A stretch of 64,000 bases of DNA from Filobasidium wieringae (Eukaryota; Basidiomycota; Tremellomycetes; Filobasidiales; Filobasidiaceae). The notes beneath the pieces are model-generated. The model had not been told where the DNA came from, did no database searches, and was given only the letters and a program-made list of their open reading frames with translations. Within the stretch, counting starts at the first letter, position 1. The number at the start of each line of letters is the position of its first letter. Where the stretch lies: NCBI GenBank assembly GCA_001600055.1, contig BCIV01000003.1, positions 501,162 through 565,161 on the forward strand, given 5' to 3'. Positions 46,919-60,127 of this stretch are shown here, one piece after another. Position numbers and translations under genes: made by a program.

Positions 46919-49415
46919 ATGTTGTAAGTCGAGCAATCACTTTCGATTTGATCATTTCACTCATAGTGCGTGACTATTTCGTACACCATCTGCAGCAATG
47001 CACCTAGAAGTAGATCTTCCGCTTTCCCTTCCAACTTTACTTCTTCCAATTTCGACCCCCTAGCTCAATCCGCAGCACCATCATACATGGATTCTGTAGA
47101 TCCTTGGTCTGGTGTCCCTTCGCCCAGTGCCACTCCTGCTCCCGGTGGAGCCGGAGGAATGGCATCCTCTACTCCAAATCTCGGAGCAGGGGCGGGAGGG
47201 TATGAAAGACCCGTACAGGCCATGTCTCGACGTATGAGTAGTGGGTTCGGCTCGGGCGGGGCGGTAGGGAGTATGACGGCGGGGTTGGCAGGGGGGATGA
47301 TTTCCCCTGGTGGAGGTGCAGGATTTGCCTCTCTCGATAGACCCGCTGGAGGAAATGGAACCCTGAATTCTATTTGTACGTCAGACGTGTTGATCCTTTT
47401 GATTCACCCATTTTCTCGGCCTAACGCATCCAACCGTCTCCTACCTCACGTTCCGCAGCAGAATCAAATATTCCCTCGCAATACATTTTATACTGGGACT
47501 CTCTTGACTTGGACGGCAGCGGACTCATTTCCCTCCCATCGCTAAACAGGCTCCTCTCCACCTCCTCCCTACCCGCTTTGACTAATGAAAAGATCTTGAC
47601 CCAAGTCATTCCCCCTTCCGCTCAATCGATCACTAGGAAACAATTCTTTACGATCCTTGGTCTGGTAGCACTCGCTCAAGGAGGAAAAGACATCTCTTTG
47701 GAAAGACTCGAATCGTCCCGTGAATCCATGCCGGTCCCTTCTCTCCGGATCTCTTCCGCTGCCGGGACCTCACTTCCGGCAGCTTCAGGGTCCTCTTACG
47801 GATCACCTTCCCCTTTGATCAAATCCGACAAGCCGTTACAACATCCAACACCCATCCGAGCTTACTCGGCTAACTCTACCAACGGTTTCCCCGGGTTCAA
47901 AGAACCTAGTAATTCCTCCCCCTGGGACCTACCTGCTTCTCGGGAAACGCTAGGGACGCACGAGGAATCGCGATCGGAAGAGGCCATCGGTACGGAAGTC
48001 CAGGCGAGTGGTTATGAGGTTAATGGGAATGAGGAGGTACCGGGGATGAGAAAGGGGTGGTTCAATGATATGGAGAAAGTCGATGTGACCATCTTGGCGG
48101 AGAAGGAGGGTTGGTTTTTGCAGAAATATCGACTGGAGAGCGATGTGAGTTTTCGCAATCAAGGTAGACTCGCAAGTGACGGTACTGATCGGCATGAATG
48201 ATAGAAACGAACGCATGGGACTGTTACGAGACGGTATTCCGATTTCGTTTGGTTGTTAGATTGTCTGACCAAGCGATACGTGGGTTGAGACTCTAGACAT
48301 CAATGCAGAAAGATAGTCTCTGATCCGATACGTAATTTCATTCACTAGCCGTTCAGGATGTTACCACACTTGCCGCCCAAGAGAATGGGACCTGATCAAG
48401 CATTCTTGGAACAAAGGAGAAAAGGGTTGCAAAGATTCATCAACTTTGTCGTCAACCATCCCTTCCTGAAGGAAGACGGTTGTCTCGGCGTCTTCCTTTC
48501 TGAACCAAACTTTGAAGGATGGAGGAAACGTTCCAAAGTGAACCTGGACGAGGAGTCTACGCAGAAGAAGCTAGATCTTGCTGCTGAGGCTAGGATTCCT
48601 GGTAATGTCGATCAGAGGATCGATGTGATGAGGCGCAACATCAATACGTTGTTGGAATCACACGCGAAACTGGTCGTACTCGCGGAAAGGAGCGTGAAAC
48701 GGATAGAATCGGCTTCGGCTGATCAATCGAGGATGGCCATGACACTCGCTTCCTTGGGAGAATCTTGCCCTCAGTCGTGCTGGAGAAACGCGGATTCGAA
48801 CGCTTCACCGAGTGGATTGGGTGGTGCAGGATGTGACCTGTGTAAAGGAGTAGGGCGGGGATTCGTCGCAGTCGGAGATGCTTGGGGAAGAGAGGCAGAG
48901 GATGCCGAGAGGAGAACGATGGCTCTGACATTAGGAAGCATCGAGACGCTCAAAAGTCAAAGAGATCTCTATGCTTCGTTTAAGGAACTGTTAGCCAGGA
49001 ACGACCGTAAGTAGAACACGACCTCTCGTGATTCAATTGATCTCACACTAATCCGTCCATCAATGCAGGTCTTTCCCGAGACAACGTGGACGTGCTACGT
49101 AAATCAGTGGATACCAAGCAGAAGAAACTCGAAGTCGTACGCGACAAGCGAAAGCCAAATTGGGAAGTCGAGGAGGAGAAACTATCCAGCGCGATAGCTC
49201 AAGAGACCTCTACTATCGAGGGTCTCATGACTAGAAGGGTGTATATCAAGCACTGTCTCTGGCATGAGCTTTCAGTGGTCTTGCATTCCCAACAAGCGGC
49301 GCAGGCGACATTGGGCTGGAGAACGTTTGCCGAGAACAAGACGTTGGCTCTCCGTGGAGCAACCGAACTGTGGAAGGCCTTGTCAACACGGCTCGGCGAG
49401 ATGCCAGCCGAGTGA
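46919..49415 (+). CDS. MVP1: Sorting nexin Mvp1 (SNX8 type)
   Basis: PX-BAR sorting nexin for retrieval from endosomes. Exons: 46919-46923 (5 nt), 46996-47375, 47459-48144, 48205-48279, 48349-49006, 49069-49415; 716 residues. Starts 'MFNAPRSRSS' across the first junction. A region like an EH/EF-hand pair ('YWDSLDLDGSGLISLPSLNRLL') precedes the PX domain: 'VTILAEKEGWFLQKYRLES', 'TRRYSDFVWLLDCLTKRY', 'PFRMLPHLPPKRMGPDQAFL', 'FVVNHPFLKEDG'. The C-terminal third is a helical BAR region. The start-codon exon of only 5 nt was chosen because the splice to C-AAT-GCA recovers the family N-terminus (MFNxPR). Confidence 0.93.
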
Positions 49416-49530
49416 GAGGGAAAGGGCATGTTGGATCATCACTCATCTTATAATCTGCTGAAACTAGAAACATTTGTATCGTCGTGACAGGTCATAAAGT
49501 GTCGTCATTCGTGTTTATCGCCTTATCTGT

Positions 49531-50778
49531 TCATACTTGTAGTTCGCTTTCTCGCCGTATCAATGGTATGGCCGATCTATCACCAGCTACCGGTTTGTGT
49601 TGGATCTGTTCCCCTTGGTAATTCGTGTATTCTTCAGTTTCTTCTTCCTCGTGATGTTCAGGCAGTTGAGTGATCTGATTACGGTAAGCGAGTCTTTGAG
49701 CGAGTACACCTAATGGAAAAAATGTTCAGTTCTCGGTCGGCATCCAACTAAATACCTCAGGCTTACATAAATCCAGAACGACTGTGATAGCCCCACATAT
49801 TGTGAACTGCATCGGGCTATGTCGTAGAAGATAGAAAGCAGTCTTGAAGAGGTCACCGCCAAGCCACCTACACGAACTCAAGTGAGTCCAACTACTCTCC
49901 AACTACTCAGTATGGCCTACGTACCCTGCCAGAACGAGATCACTGAATCCTATAGTGGATTTTCGCCGGAAATTGGCGAGCAACTGAGGCACAGGTAACG
50001 TGGACTCCAAACCTAAAGCAACGATTCCCAGGCTGTAAATCACATCAGCCAAGTTCTAATAGTGCTTAGCAAACCCGGCTTACATCTCGACGTAAGTCTC
50101 GAACCGACTAAGAGCGAAATGTGCCAGTGTCAAAGTGACTATCAGTCCCGCAAGGAACTCTATGTATGTGCCTAAGCGGTCCCATTGCCAGAAGTCAAAT
50201 GGTCTCCTGTTTGCGAATCTTGATGAGAATGCCTGTCCTGGATTATCGACATCAGGCGTAGGGTTGACAACGGGTTTGTAGTGTATACATAGTGATAGGA
50301 GGAAGAGTTGTGATATGATCAACAGGATGGATTGTACGATCAGAGCTGAAGTCACATGACATAGAGAGTCATTCTCTTAGTCTGACTGCATATTATAATT
50401 TCGAGGAACAGGAGACTTACCGGTCTCGAAAGGGTGGTCCAGGAAGAAGAAGCATCGAATGATGTTGGCGATTATGACAACCGCACAGATATCTGCGAAG
50501 AAACGAAACTTAGCTCTTGAGGGACTGATGGCTCGCGTCTTGCTCACCGTGTGAGAAACCTGAGGAATCTCTATAAGCGATCGAATCAGAGTACACTCTG
50601 ACACTTGCTGCAACCTTTCCTGAAAAGCTCACCTCGACTTGACGATCTGTCGAGCCTGATCGACGTATATCAATGGAGGCCTAGCACCACTAGTTTTCAA
50701 CGCGGAATGCTGTGCCGGATACGTTGAGACTTACCCTACTGCCATTCCCACGGCTGCTGCATCTCCTATGAAACCCAT
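49531..50778 (-). CDS. ANY1: PQ-loop membrane protein (Any1/PQLC1)
   Basis: Seven-helix PQ-loop protein; in yeast Any1 acts in phospholipid asymmetry at the Golgi/endosome. Exons: 50778-50735, 50680-50633, 50570-50548, 50492-50421, 50345-50084, 50032-49925, 49867-49767, 49709-49531; 278 residues. First PQ-loop region: 'PPLIYVDQARQIVKSR', 'DSSGFSHD'. Second: 'LESTLPVPQLLANFRRKSTIGFS', the clearest family mark, with the Pro-Gln pair. 'IIRCFFFLDHPFE' and 'GGDLFKTAFYLL' match the family too. An acidic, disordered tail ends the protein. MVP1 converges with only 115 bp between stop codons. Confidence 0.9.
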
Positions 50779-51072
50779 GACCTGAAACGAACTGTGGCTG
50801 AAGAACGGATACACTCTAGTAAAATACAACTCGCACAGCTAATTCATCTCAGTCATCTTTGCAATAACTAGGACTCGCAGTTCGGACTTCTCCGTTGACC
50901 AATTTTGCTTAGTCAGCAGTTTCAGGTTGTCACAACGCACCTTCGGCGTGTTTCAGTACTGACGGGCTGAGTTGTCGCAGACACATAGCCCTTATACCAC
51001 TCAAATCCGGACGATCGAGCCTCCCTTTGTTATCCACATTGTGCGGCCATAATAAAGGACCTTAAGAGCTTC

Positions 51073-52406
51073 ATGCGATGTTCTCGTATTTGCCAACGCA
51101 TTGGCTTCTGGAGTCAAATGTTCAGCCATCCGGATATCCTACCAATCATCGCCCAGCAAATAGCCCAAAATTCTGGGAGTCATCCAGAACCAAACCCATC
51201 GTGTACAAACGATCTCATATCTTTCGGTCAAACGTGTAAAGCTGCACATGTATGTAGCCCCTGATCATCACGCCATTTAATTGACTCGCGCTGAGCTTGG
51301 CTGTGCAAAGTTCGCGGCCAGCAGGTTGTTATATCGTCAGCTGTACCTTTCTGATCCTGCTTCGTTGACCAAGCTCGTCGCTTCAATATCTAAAGGCCGC
51401 GACACGACTGTACACCGTAATGTGTCGGAAATTACAACAGGTATCACTATAGGATTTCAATTCTCGACAGAACACTGCAACGACTATCCCGGTCTCATCG
51501 ACGACACGATTTGCTTGATTGAAACTGCAGATAGGTTGACAGCCTTCATCTGCCGTTATCCCGTCGTTTCAATTTTACCCGAGCGGATCCTGAAAGCTTT
51601 GATAGTTCGCCGATCTAGTTCAATCGAGACTTTATGGGGATTCTGGCTACAAACTAGAGTTGCAGCGAAGGGGGGAGATGTTAAAGCGTCTGACGAGCTT
51701 CCCTCAAATGAAAAAGTTGATGATAGGACCTCTTTGGATACCCCCATACGGCGAGCTCGAGAACGGTGACGATTCCGAGAAGCCATCTGATGGCACTAAG
51801 GGAGAGCCGTTCCCAAGACTCGAGACACTCTGTGCACAGTTGCTAGATCGCAGTGGCGACCTTTATGACTTGCTAGTCATCGCTGAACTGCCTTGCTTGC
51901 GGAATTTGAGGGTTTGCCGTTCGGAACACAATTCCGCGAAACGCTTCCTCCTGCAACATGGACGTAAATTGAAGCAGCTTGACATTCGGTGCAGTCACCT
52001 ACGAACTCCGGGCAAAGAAACAGGGCCCAGCATTTCCCCCTTGATACAATATCTCGATCAGTGCCCGAACCTGGAAGAGCTAGTAATAAGGGATGGAAGG
52101 GCTTTGTCAATTCTTACACAAGCTCCCGAAGATTGGTCCCACCCTTGTTTGCGCTCAATTCAGCTGGGATGTGGACGCGGTGATGTGCCCTGGTCAGTAG
52201 CCCATCATGGAACTGTCCGTATTCCGTGGCCTCCGGACAGCGTAAAAGCGCTTAGGGAAACGACCTCGTTTCTGTTGCGAGGGCGATGGAGCGACTGTTT
52301 TCCTAAACTGCAAACTTTCCGGGCGCGACCGAACTTTATCCTGGGAACAACAGCATATTGGGAACACGTATTGGAAGCAAAAGGCCTTTATCTGGAATAC
52401 CTCTGA
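51073..52406 (+). CDS. F-box/LRR-like protein with an internal frame break
   Basis: Exons 51073-51249 and 51311-52406 (intron GTATGT...GCAAAG). The start may be 51073 or the in-frame ATG 51118 (MFSHPDILPIIAQQI). The N-terminus reads like a fungal F-box: 'HPDILPIIAQQIAQN', 'LISFGQTCKAAH', 'FAASRLLYRQLYL'. The rest carries Leu-rich stretches ('LETLCAQLLD', 'LRNLRVCRS', 'LKQLDIRCSH', 'CPNLEELVIRD'). At about 51636-51639 (GGGG) the frame shifts: one base fewer would join 'SIETLW' to 'DSGYKLELQRRG' and keep the frame to the stop at 52404-52406. Either a sequencing insertion in a G run, a polymorphism, or a young pseudogene. Such F-box/LRR genes are numerous and fast-evolving in basidiomycetes. No specific function can be given. 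Confidence 0.65.
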
Positions 52407-52484
52407 TGCTGTATGACTCTCGACCGGATTCATACGTTTGTATATGGCTACATGGATATGGGACGAGTTCCCGGTTTAAAAAGT

Positions 52485-54331
<1,847 letters not shown>

Positions 54332-55396
54332 CTCGTTCGTTGACACGATCGAAGCTCGAGTAGGGTAAGATTGCTAGCACGTGTGGTCGTACAGTCAACA
54401 GCTGAGGGTGAGCTGTATGTAGAGGCGACTTCTAGGGTTCTTTTGCCAGGAGAAAGATTTCCTAACCTAAGGATGTGATCACGATTCTACAAAGATAGGA
54501 TGTCTGGTGAATTGAAGCTGATAAGAATGTCCGAGCACGAATAATGCCAAGTTTCGTCATTTGGCGTGGATGGTTATTTAGATTCAGTTCAAGGCGGCTT
54601 GACGAATTCCCTTATCGCGGCTCCGGAATGGTCATACATTACCTAATCAGATTCAGAAATTTATGAGTCTCGCATTTCTGGTTGTATGTCTAGAGATCCT
54701 GGAGAAGCTCGGGGAACATTGTGACCGCATTCAGTGGTCTACGAGTTTGCAGCCTACGGGACTGATCTTGGTCAATAGGTAACGGTTGATTGATATGTTG
54801 GTATAATCATCACGACTAGCAAGTTGAACAAATTCAAGTCCCTCGTACGAGATGTCCCGCCCTTTCAAAGCTAAACCCCCACGGAATCTAGAAGCCAAGC
54901 TCTGCAAAGGTCGAGTGAGCCTATCAAGCCTCGTCCACCTCATCCGCAGATAGGATGAACGATTTTTGAAATATAGCATTCACTCCCGTCCCCTAGTTTA
55001 TCGCCCAAGCGTGAGTAGTTATCCAGAACAAGGTTAGCCATAGAGGAGGAAAAACCTGCCGCTCTACGCCTTGTTATGTCGGAAAGCCAGGGAGAAGATA
55101 TAAAAAGGACTTAATAACTTGAAGAAGAGAAAGGGCGGGATGGAAGGATGAGTGAGGATGAAGGGAGGGATGTGCGGTATTTGTAGGATGGACGCGTTTT
55201 GTTTTGCTTCCCACGCGGTAAACAACAGCGAGTGACCGGGCTTCGAGCTGAATGAGCTGTACCTTGGCCGTTGCATCATATGCCATGCCACTGTCCTGCA
55301 CACTTACTGCCTCAAAGCACCCATCCACCTTCACCCGATCAACGCTGCAGTTCAGAACAATCTAATCACAAACGCCGAATCTAAATAGCTCTTATA
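54332..55396. promoter_or_regulatory. Divergent promoter region PHO85/tropomyosin
   Basis: 1,065 bp between divergent genes. It may hold a 5' non-coding exon of PHO85. No supported ORF or repeat. Confidence 0.45.
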
Positions 55397-56232
55397 ATGG
55401 TAAGCCTGATCTTCATACCATCTCGTATGACGTGGTGATCGACCATACTTATCCCTCTTTGTCTGTACTTGCGTTTCATACAGGACCGAATCAAGGAGGT
55501 AAATTCTCATACAAGTCTCTTGACGCGATCTGAAGTGGCGCTTATCTGTACCATCACTGGATTCGACAGAAAGTTACACAGCTCAGCGCCAAGGTCGAGG
55601 TCGCTGAGAAGCGAGCTGACGAGGCTGAGGAGGCCAACAAGGTTGTGCGTGTTATCATTGCCAGTGAAACTGACCTCGACGATTGATATTGATGAAACTA
55701 CTTGACTCTTCAGTCCAAGCAAACCATTCTCGACCAAGAACAGCTCATCACCTCCCTCAAGCGTCAGCTCGAAGTCGCTCAGACCAGCTTGGACGAGACT
55801 GAGACCCGTTTAGAGAGCTACAAGAACCGAGCGGACGAGGGTGATGCTCACAAGACTACCGGAGAGAACTTGTCCAGGAAGGTTTCTATGCTCGAGGAGG
55901 AGTTGGAGAGGACTGAGAAAGAGCTGAAGGACACTCACGAAAAGTAGGTTGCTGTAATCTTCAACGACTGCCTTGCGCTTGTTCTGATCACTGATCTTTC
56001 GGTCGCTAGGCTTCGATCGACCGATGTCAAGGCTGAGCACTTCGAACGCCAGGTCACTCGATTGCAGGAGGAGAGGGACACCATCGAGAAGAAACTCGAT
56101 GAGTCCAACATGAAGCTCAAGGAGAGCCAGAAGGAGTTGGATAACCTCGTTTCTGAGATGGATGCCTTAGTGAGTTGTGCTACCTCGGGCTATCGTTTTG
56201 GATTCGATTCTGATATGATACCACAACAGTGA
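55397..56232 (+). CDS. TPM1: Tropomyosin
   Basis: Coiled-coil actin-cable stabiliser (Tpm1/Cdc8 type). Six exons: 55397-55399 (ATG alone), 55484-55498 (15 nt), 55570-55641, 55714-55943, 56010-56169, 56230-56232 (stop codon alone); 160 residues, against 161 in fission yeast Cdc8. Spliced start 'MDRIKEKVTQLSAKVE' is the classic tropomyosin N-terminus. Heptads run without break to 'LDNLVSEMDAL'. Splice sites are GT-AG: GTAAGC after the ATG, and GTGAGT...CAACAG before the TGA. The intron 55642-55713 has a weaker GTTGTG donor. The frame after the TGA stays open for another 162 codons (see 56233-56718). Confidence 0.95.
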
Positions 56233-56718
56233 ATACCTACGCCCACGATTGTGGTCGAACGACCGGTGGAGGAAGGAACGACGCCAGATGCCAACCCTCA
56301 AAACCCCTTTTCTCTCCTTCAACCTTCTCTGCAACCAAATCAAGACGATGAAGATCATATTGACGATCCCCCCTTCCCTGCTTCTTGGCGTCCTTCCTTC
56401 TCTCGCTCGAATTCGGCCATCTCCATCTCCGCACACCCTAACGATCCTCCCGTTCCCGAACCCGACGCTCAGGCCCCGCTTTCACGTGCTGTTCCTATTC
56501 TGAATTCAATCATGTTGTTCTTTTTCTTTTGGTCTTCCGCTTCTCGTCCCGTCGCTCGTCATGTTCAAGAGGAAGAAGATATCCCGGTTTACGATTTCGC
56601 TTCTCCCGCTTCGGTGGATGCCTCCACTATATCGGAAGATGAGGACGAACGAAACACTGCAATAGAAGGTGTCGATCTTCCTGGATCATGGCGCAGACGA
56701 ACGCACGATTTGGATTGA
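56233..56718 (+). other. In-frame open extension after the tropomyosin stop codon
   Basis: Directly after the tropomyosin TGA, in the same frame, 161 codons stay open to a TGA at 56716-56718. The sequence is polar and Pro/Asp-rich ('VVERPVEEGTTPDANPQ'), has one hydrophobic stretch ('SIMLFFFFW') and an acidic end. There is no ATG before residue ~90, so an independent gene would need an unseen upstream exon or a start at about 56512. It could be a readthrough or alternatively spliced extension, or chance. The stretch 56719-56819 shows nothing further. Confidence 0.3.
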
Positions 56719-56819
56719 CTATATATTTCTCGATGTCACGCATGCATAAACGTTATATGGTATAGATTATCATTGCACATGACCTGAGCAAACAGCATTG
56801 CAAACCCTTCCAAACGATT

Positions 56820-58773
56820 CTAAACACCAAGGTAGTAGTTCCTCTGAGTCAATAACCATGCGAGACTGGAGCCTGTTGAACAACCGAGTAAGTCAGTCTG
56901 AATCCTTGCTTGTCATCGTGACATCACTTTGTACTTACTGGCTACAACAACGGGACTCAGTGCACCTGGTCCAAAAGATGCAGTCTTGTAAACCAGAAGT
57001 TCCGTAAAGAAGTGGAATCCCGCAATGACATAAGACACGATGGAGAGATTATATAACCTAGCGTTATCGACCAGCTATCAGCGAGATCTGGGTACGGGGA
57101 AGGAGGAATCAACTCACGCTGTGTTTTCAATCTCATACGCCGTGTACATTCGCAGAGCAGCTGCCAAGAGGGTCCATACTCCAAAAGTCCGCCTACCAAC
57201 TCCAGTCACTATCACAGCAGGTACATCATATCAGAATTCACGCCGTCAGTCAGTATCCAGATATCTTACCTTCTTCCGGTTTCTTTCCATAGATTCGCTT
57301 TGAAAGAGCGGGTGACACGAATGTCTGTACGGTGTTAAACACCGATAGCACCGAAGTGAACGCCAGCCAGTAAGGGAGGATACCACCATTCGTAGCCTTA
57401 GGCAGACCTAAACAGGGAAGCCACGGTCAAGCTGACTGTACTACTCAACATAGCTATCTCCCTTACCTATGGATCGGAAGCCTTCAGGTACGCTCAAGGA
57501 CGGGAAAGTCTTTGGTTCTGCAACTTCAAGGTTTTGGAAGATTTGTGGAAGCACATTCCATTGTTCTACAGGAAGGAATTCGATACCTTGAGTTCTCAAT
57601 CGTTCGGATACGACCCATCGCAGACTCACCTCCGCCGAATAATCGGAACAAGGAATAGATGATACCACCTATGACAACCGCCGTAGGGTATTTTAGTACG
57701 TCCCAGAGATCTGCAACCATATGAGTCAGCTTTTGTTGCCTCAAGCATGGTCTCGTTGGTGAATCTCACCAGCGACACCAGTCTTATGACCACCATTCTT
57801 CCACTCCTTGTAAACAGTCCCGATCCTTTCCGAACGGAACTGAGCATGACGAGTATTCTTGCTCAGGAATTGGTGGGTCGGGACATGGCTAGAACACAGG
57901 CAGGCGTAAGCACATAGATTGTTTTGTTCGGCAGTAATAGAGGGTACATACTAGACGGCGAGCGAAGGGGTACCATAGGCGTTGACGATTTGAGCAAGCG
58001 CCGCGCGCGAGATAGGTCGTACGTATTCGTTTTCTACGGGCGAGAGTATTCGTCAGTCCTTCTTGTCATGGACGGACAAGTAGTGATGGGACCTACCATC
58101 TTCTTCTTTCCCGAAGTCGATCTTGATTCCTCCTGCTGAGTATTCCTAAAGCAATGTGTATACGGTTCAAACCCTGGGTACATGTCAGTAATCACTCTCA
58201 AAAGACTTACCTCTGCCGTGATGAAATCCTCATCCCTCAAAACTTCATCCAGAGCAACTCTCTTTCTCTGATCCTTATTATCCGCAGTCTCCATAGCCGC
58301 AAAGTCGCTGTTATCCAGCAAGCTCATGCGTAAGAAAGGTTTATTCTTGACTACAGCTTCAATGGCGGATTGTGTGGTATCCACTGGCACATAGATGATG
58401 GAACATGTTTTGGGTTGACGTAGGGCTAGATTGATGAGATCCTGTTTCACATATCCGTATAAGATCACTACTGCATGTTGCGAGAAAATTAGGTACTCGC
58501 CTTGTTCAGGTCGGTCAGAGTTTCTGTTGACGAACAGAACGATTAGCGATCTGCTGGACTGTACACGCTGCCGAATAGCTACTGACCACTTCCATGAACA
58601 CTTCCCACATAGAATATGATTACCTCCTTGCCTGCAAAATCTCTCTTTAAAGTCTCTATAGGTCGTCCGTAAGGATCTTCCAATCTGAGACGACGGAGAA
58701 GTGGATCCGGGTGAGTGTAAAGAGAGGATTTTCCCTGTACCGGGGTCGGGATTGGGGTGATACCGTCGCTCAT
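56820..58773 (-). CDS. ERG28: Redoxin-like domain fused to ERG28
   Basis: Exons: 58773-58587, 58523-58497, 58470-58211, 58145-58097, 58033-57952, 57888-57770, 57710-57630, 57565-57467, 57407-57270, 57208-57118, 57057-56939, 56872-56820; 434 residues, every phase closing. Residues 1-300 look like a thioredoxin/redoxin fold: 'LKRDFAGKEVIIFYVGS', 'IVILYGYVKQDLINLAL', 'IIYVPVDTTQSAI', 'NKPFLRMSLLD', but no CxxC at the active site. A hydrophobic segment ('YPTAVVIGGIIYSLFRLFG') follows. Residues ~305-434 are Erg28, the ER scaffold of the sterol C-4 demethylation complex: 'GILPYWLAFTSVLSVFNTVQT', 'RRTFGVWTLLAAALRMYTAY', 'AGFHFFTELLVYKTASFGPG', 'SSLAWLLTQRNYYLGV'. The ERG28 part has no ATG of its own near its start. 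Two overlapping genes remain possible. Confidence 0.8.
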
Positions 58774-59088
58774 GACTAGAGTCAAAAGCTTGTTAGGTAT
58801 AGAAGTATGTACAGTGGCAAGATGTCCTTTCGAGTTGGAAATATTATGTACGTCGAACCAGGGTCGGGTTGTACGGGTCTGAGCGATCAAGCCGTTTGTT
58901 TACAAAGCAAGCGTTACTAAGCTGAACCTACATCGACGGACATCACCAAGATTTGTTTGTCCGCCTGGCGTCAACCGATAACTTTGGGAATTGGCAAGAT
59001 CAAGCGTCTCAAGATAGGAGCAAATCGTTCCGTTACGGCGACCGAGGTATATTCAGATATTCGACACTGATTACAAAGACTTGTCACA
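58774..59088. promoter_or_regulatory. Divergent promoter region ERG28 fusion/BUD20
   Basis: 315 bp between divergent start codons; no specific element recognised. Confidence 0.5.
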
Positions 59089-59799
59089 ATGGGAAGACTC
59101 AGAAGATCAAGGTGAGCAGAAAAGCATGCCTCGCTACTAATCACGCCCATCTGACTGAACCGTGAAACAATCAATCACAGAGTACACAACGCTAGACGAG
59201 ATGTTCGTCGAGCTACCCGAACCCGTGCTAGGGCTAGAGATCTGGATCAAATCCAGTACGAGGACATGAAACCTGAAAACAAGCAGAAGTTGGAGGCTCA
59301 GGAGCTGGATGAGGAGAAACCTGGTCTTGGTCAACACGTTAGTTACAGACGAACCTCATCGGGGCGTTCCTTAAGGAAAAGAGAACTGATCGACTTTGGT
59401 TATCCAGTACTGTATTGAGTGCTCCAAGTAAATAATAATCTTTTTTTGTTTGATTTGCATGTGCACTGACCGTCTCCTACCTGATCAGATACTGCGAATC
59501 CGACGAAGCACTGAAAAATCACACCAAGTCCAAGGTTCACAAGTATGTTCACTCCTTTCATATAGATTCCTCTATTCCACGATTCTGACACATTTTCACA
59601 CAGACGTCGACTCAAAGAACTCAAATTCGGTGCTTACACTCCGGAAGAGGCCGAGCGAGTAGCCGGGCGAGGGGTTGACAACAAGCAACGAGGGGTAGAG
59701 CCTATCGTAGCCCGAGAAAAGGATGAATCCGCTATGACCGCACAGACCTCGGAAGAAACGCCGGCTCAAGTTCCGAGCGGGAATTTGCGAACGGCCTAA
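59089..59799 (+). CDS. BUD20: Pre-60S shuttling factor Bud20 (ZNF593)
   Basis: C2H2 protein that helps export pre-60S ribosomes. Exons: 59089-59111, 59181-59337, 59408-59427 (20 nt), 59489-59542, 59604-59799; 149 residues. Basic N-terminus (MGRLRRSRVHNARR), then 'RARARDLDQIQYEDM', 'LDEEKPGLGQHYCIECSKYC', and a U1-type finger C-x2-C-x12-H-x5-H ending 'KSKVHKRRLKELK'. 'YTPEEAE' follows, and an acidic tail. The finger is assembled from four exons. Confidence 0.95.
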
Positions 59800-60127
59800 A
59801 GTTTATATGGGAGGACGGAAGTGTATGATAGAGTGTTTGTTGGGTTGTAATATAGGCGTGAGCGGTTTGCTCGTGTAACGCGTGTAATGATCTCATTGTG
59901 TATATCATTTTTGATTGCATAGACTGACTACCGATATACCTGGAATTGAGCACAGGTTACCGGCAATCTCAGCGCGGCTTCAGAAATGGATCTGTTAAAT
60001 TGATCACAGGGAATCTTTGCTGCGCTCCTCATCTATGTAGAAGCTTCTAACCAGGCTTTTACCTGATCGAACTCGTTGTTACCGTCTCTTCGATCGATCC
60101 GGTCTGAACACAGATCTGAAGTTACTC
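59800..60127. other. Intergenic between convergent BUD20 and LARP7-like gene
   Basis: 328 bp of 3' flanks. If the alternative last acceptor of the LARP7-like gene at 60135/60136 is used, its coding end would move to about 60079. Confidence 0.45.
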
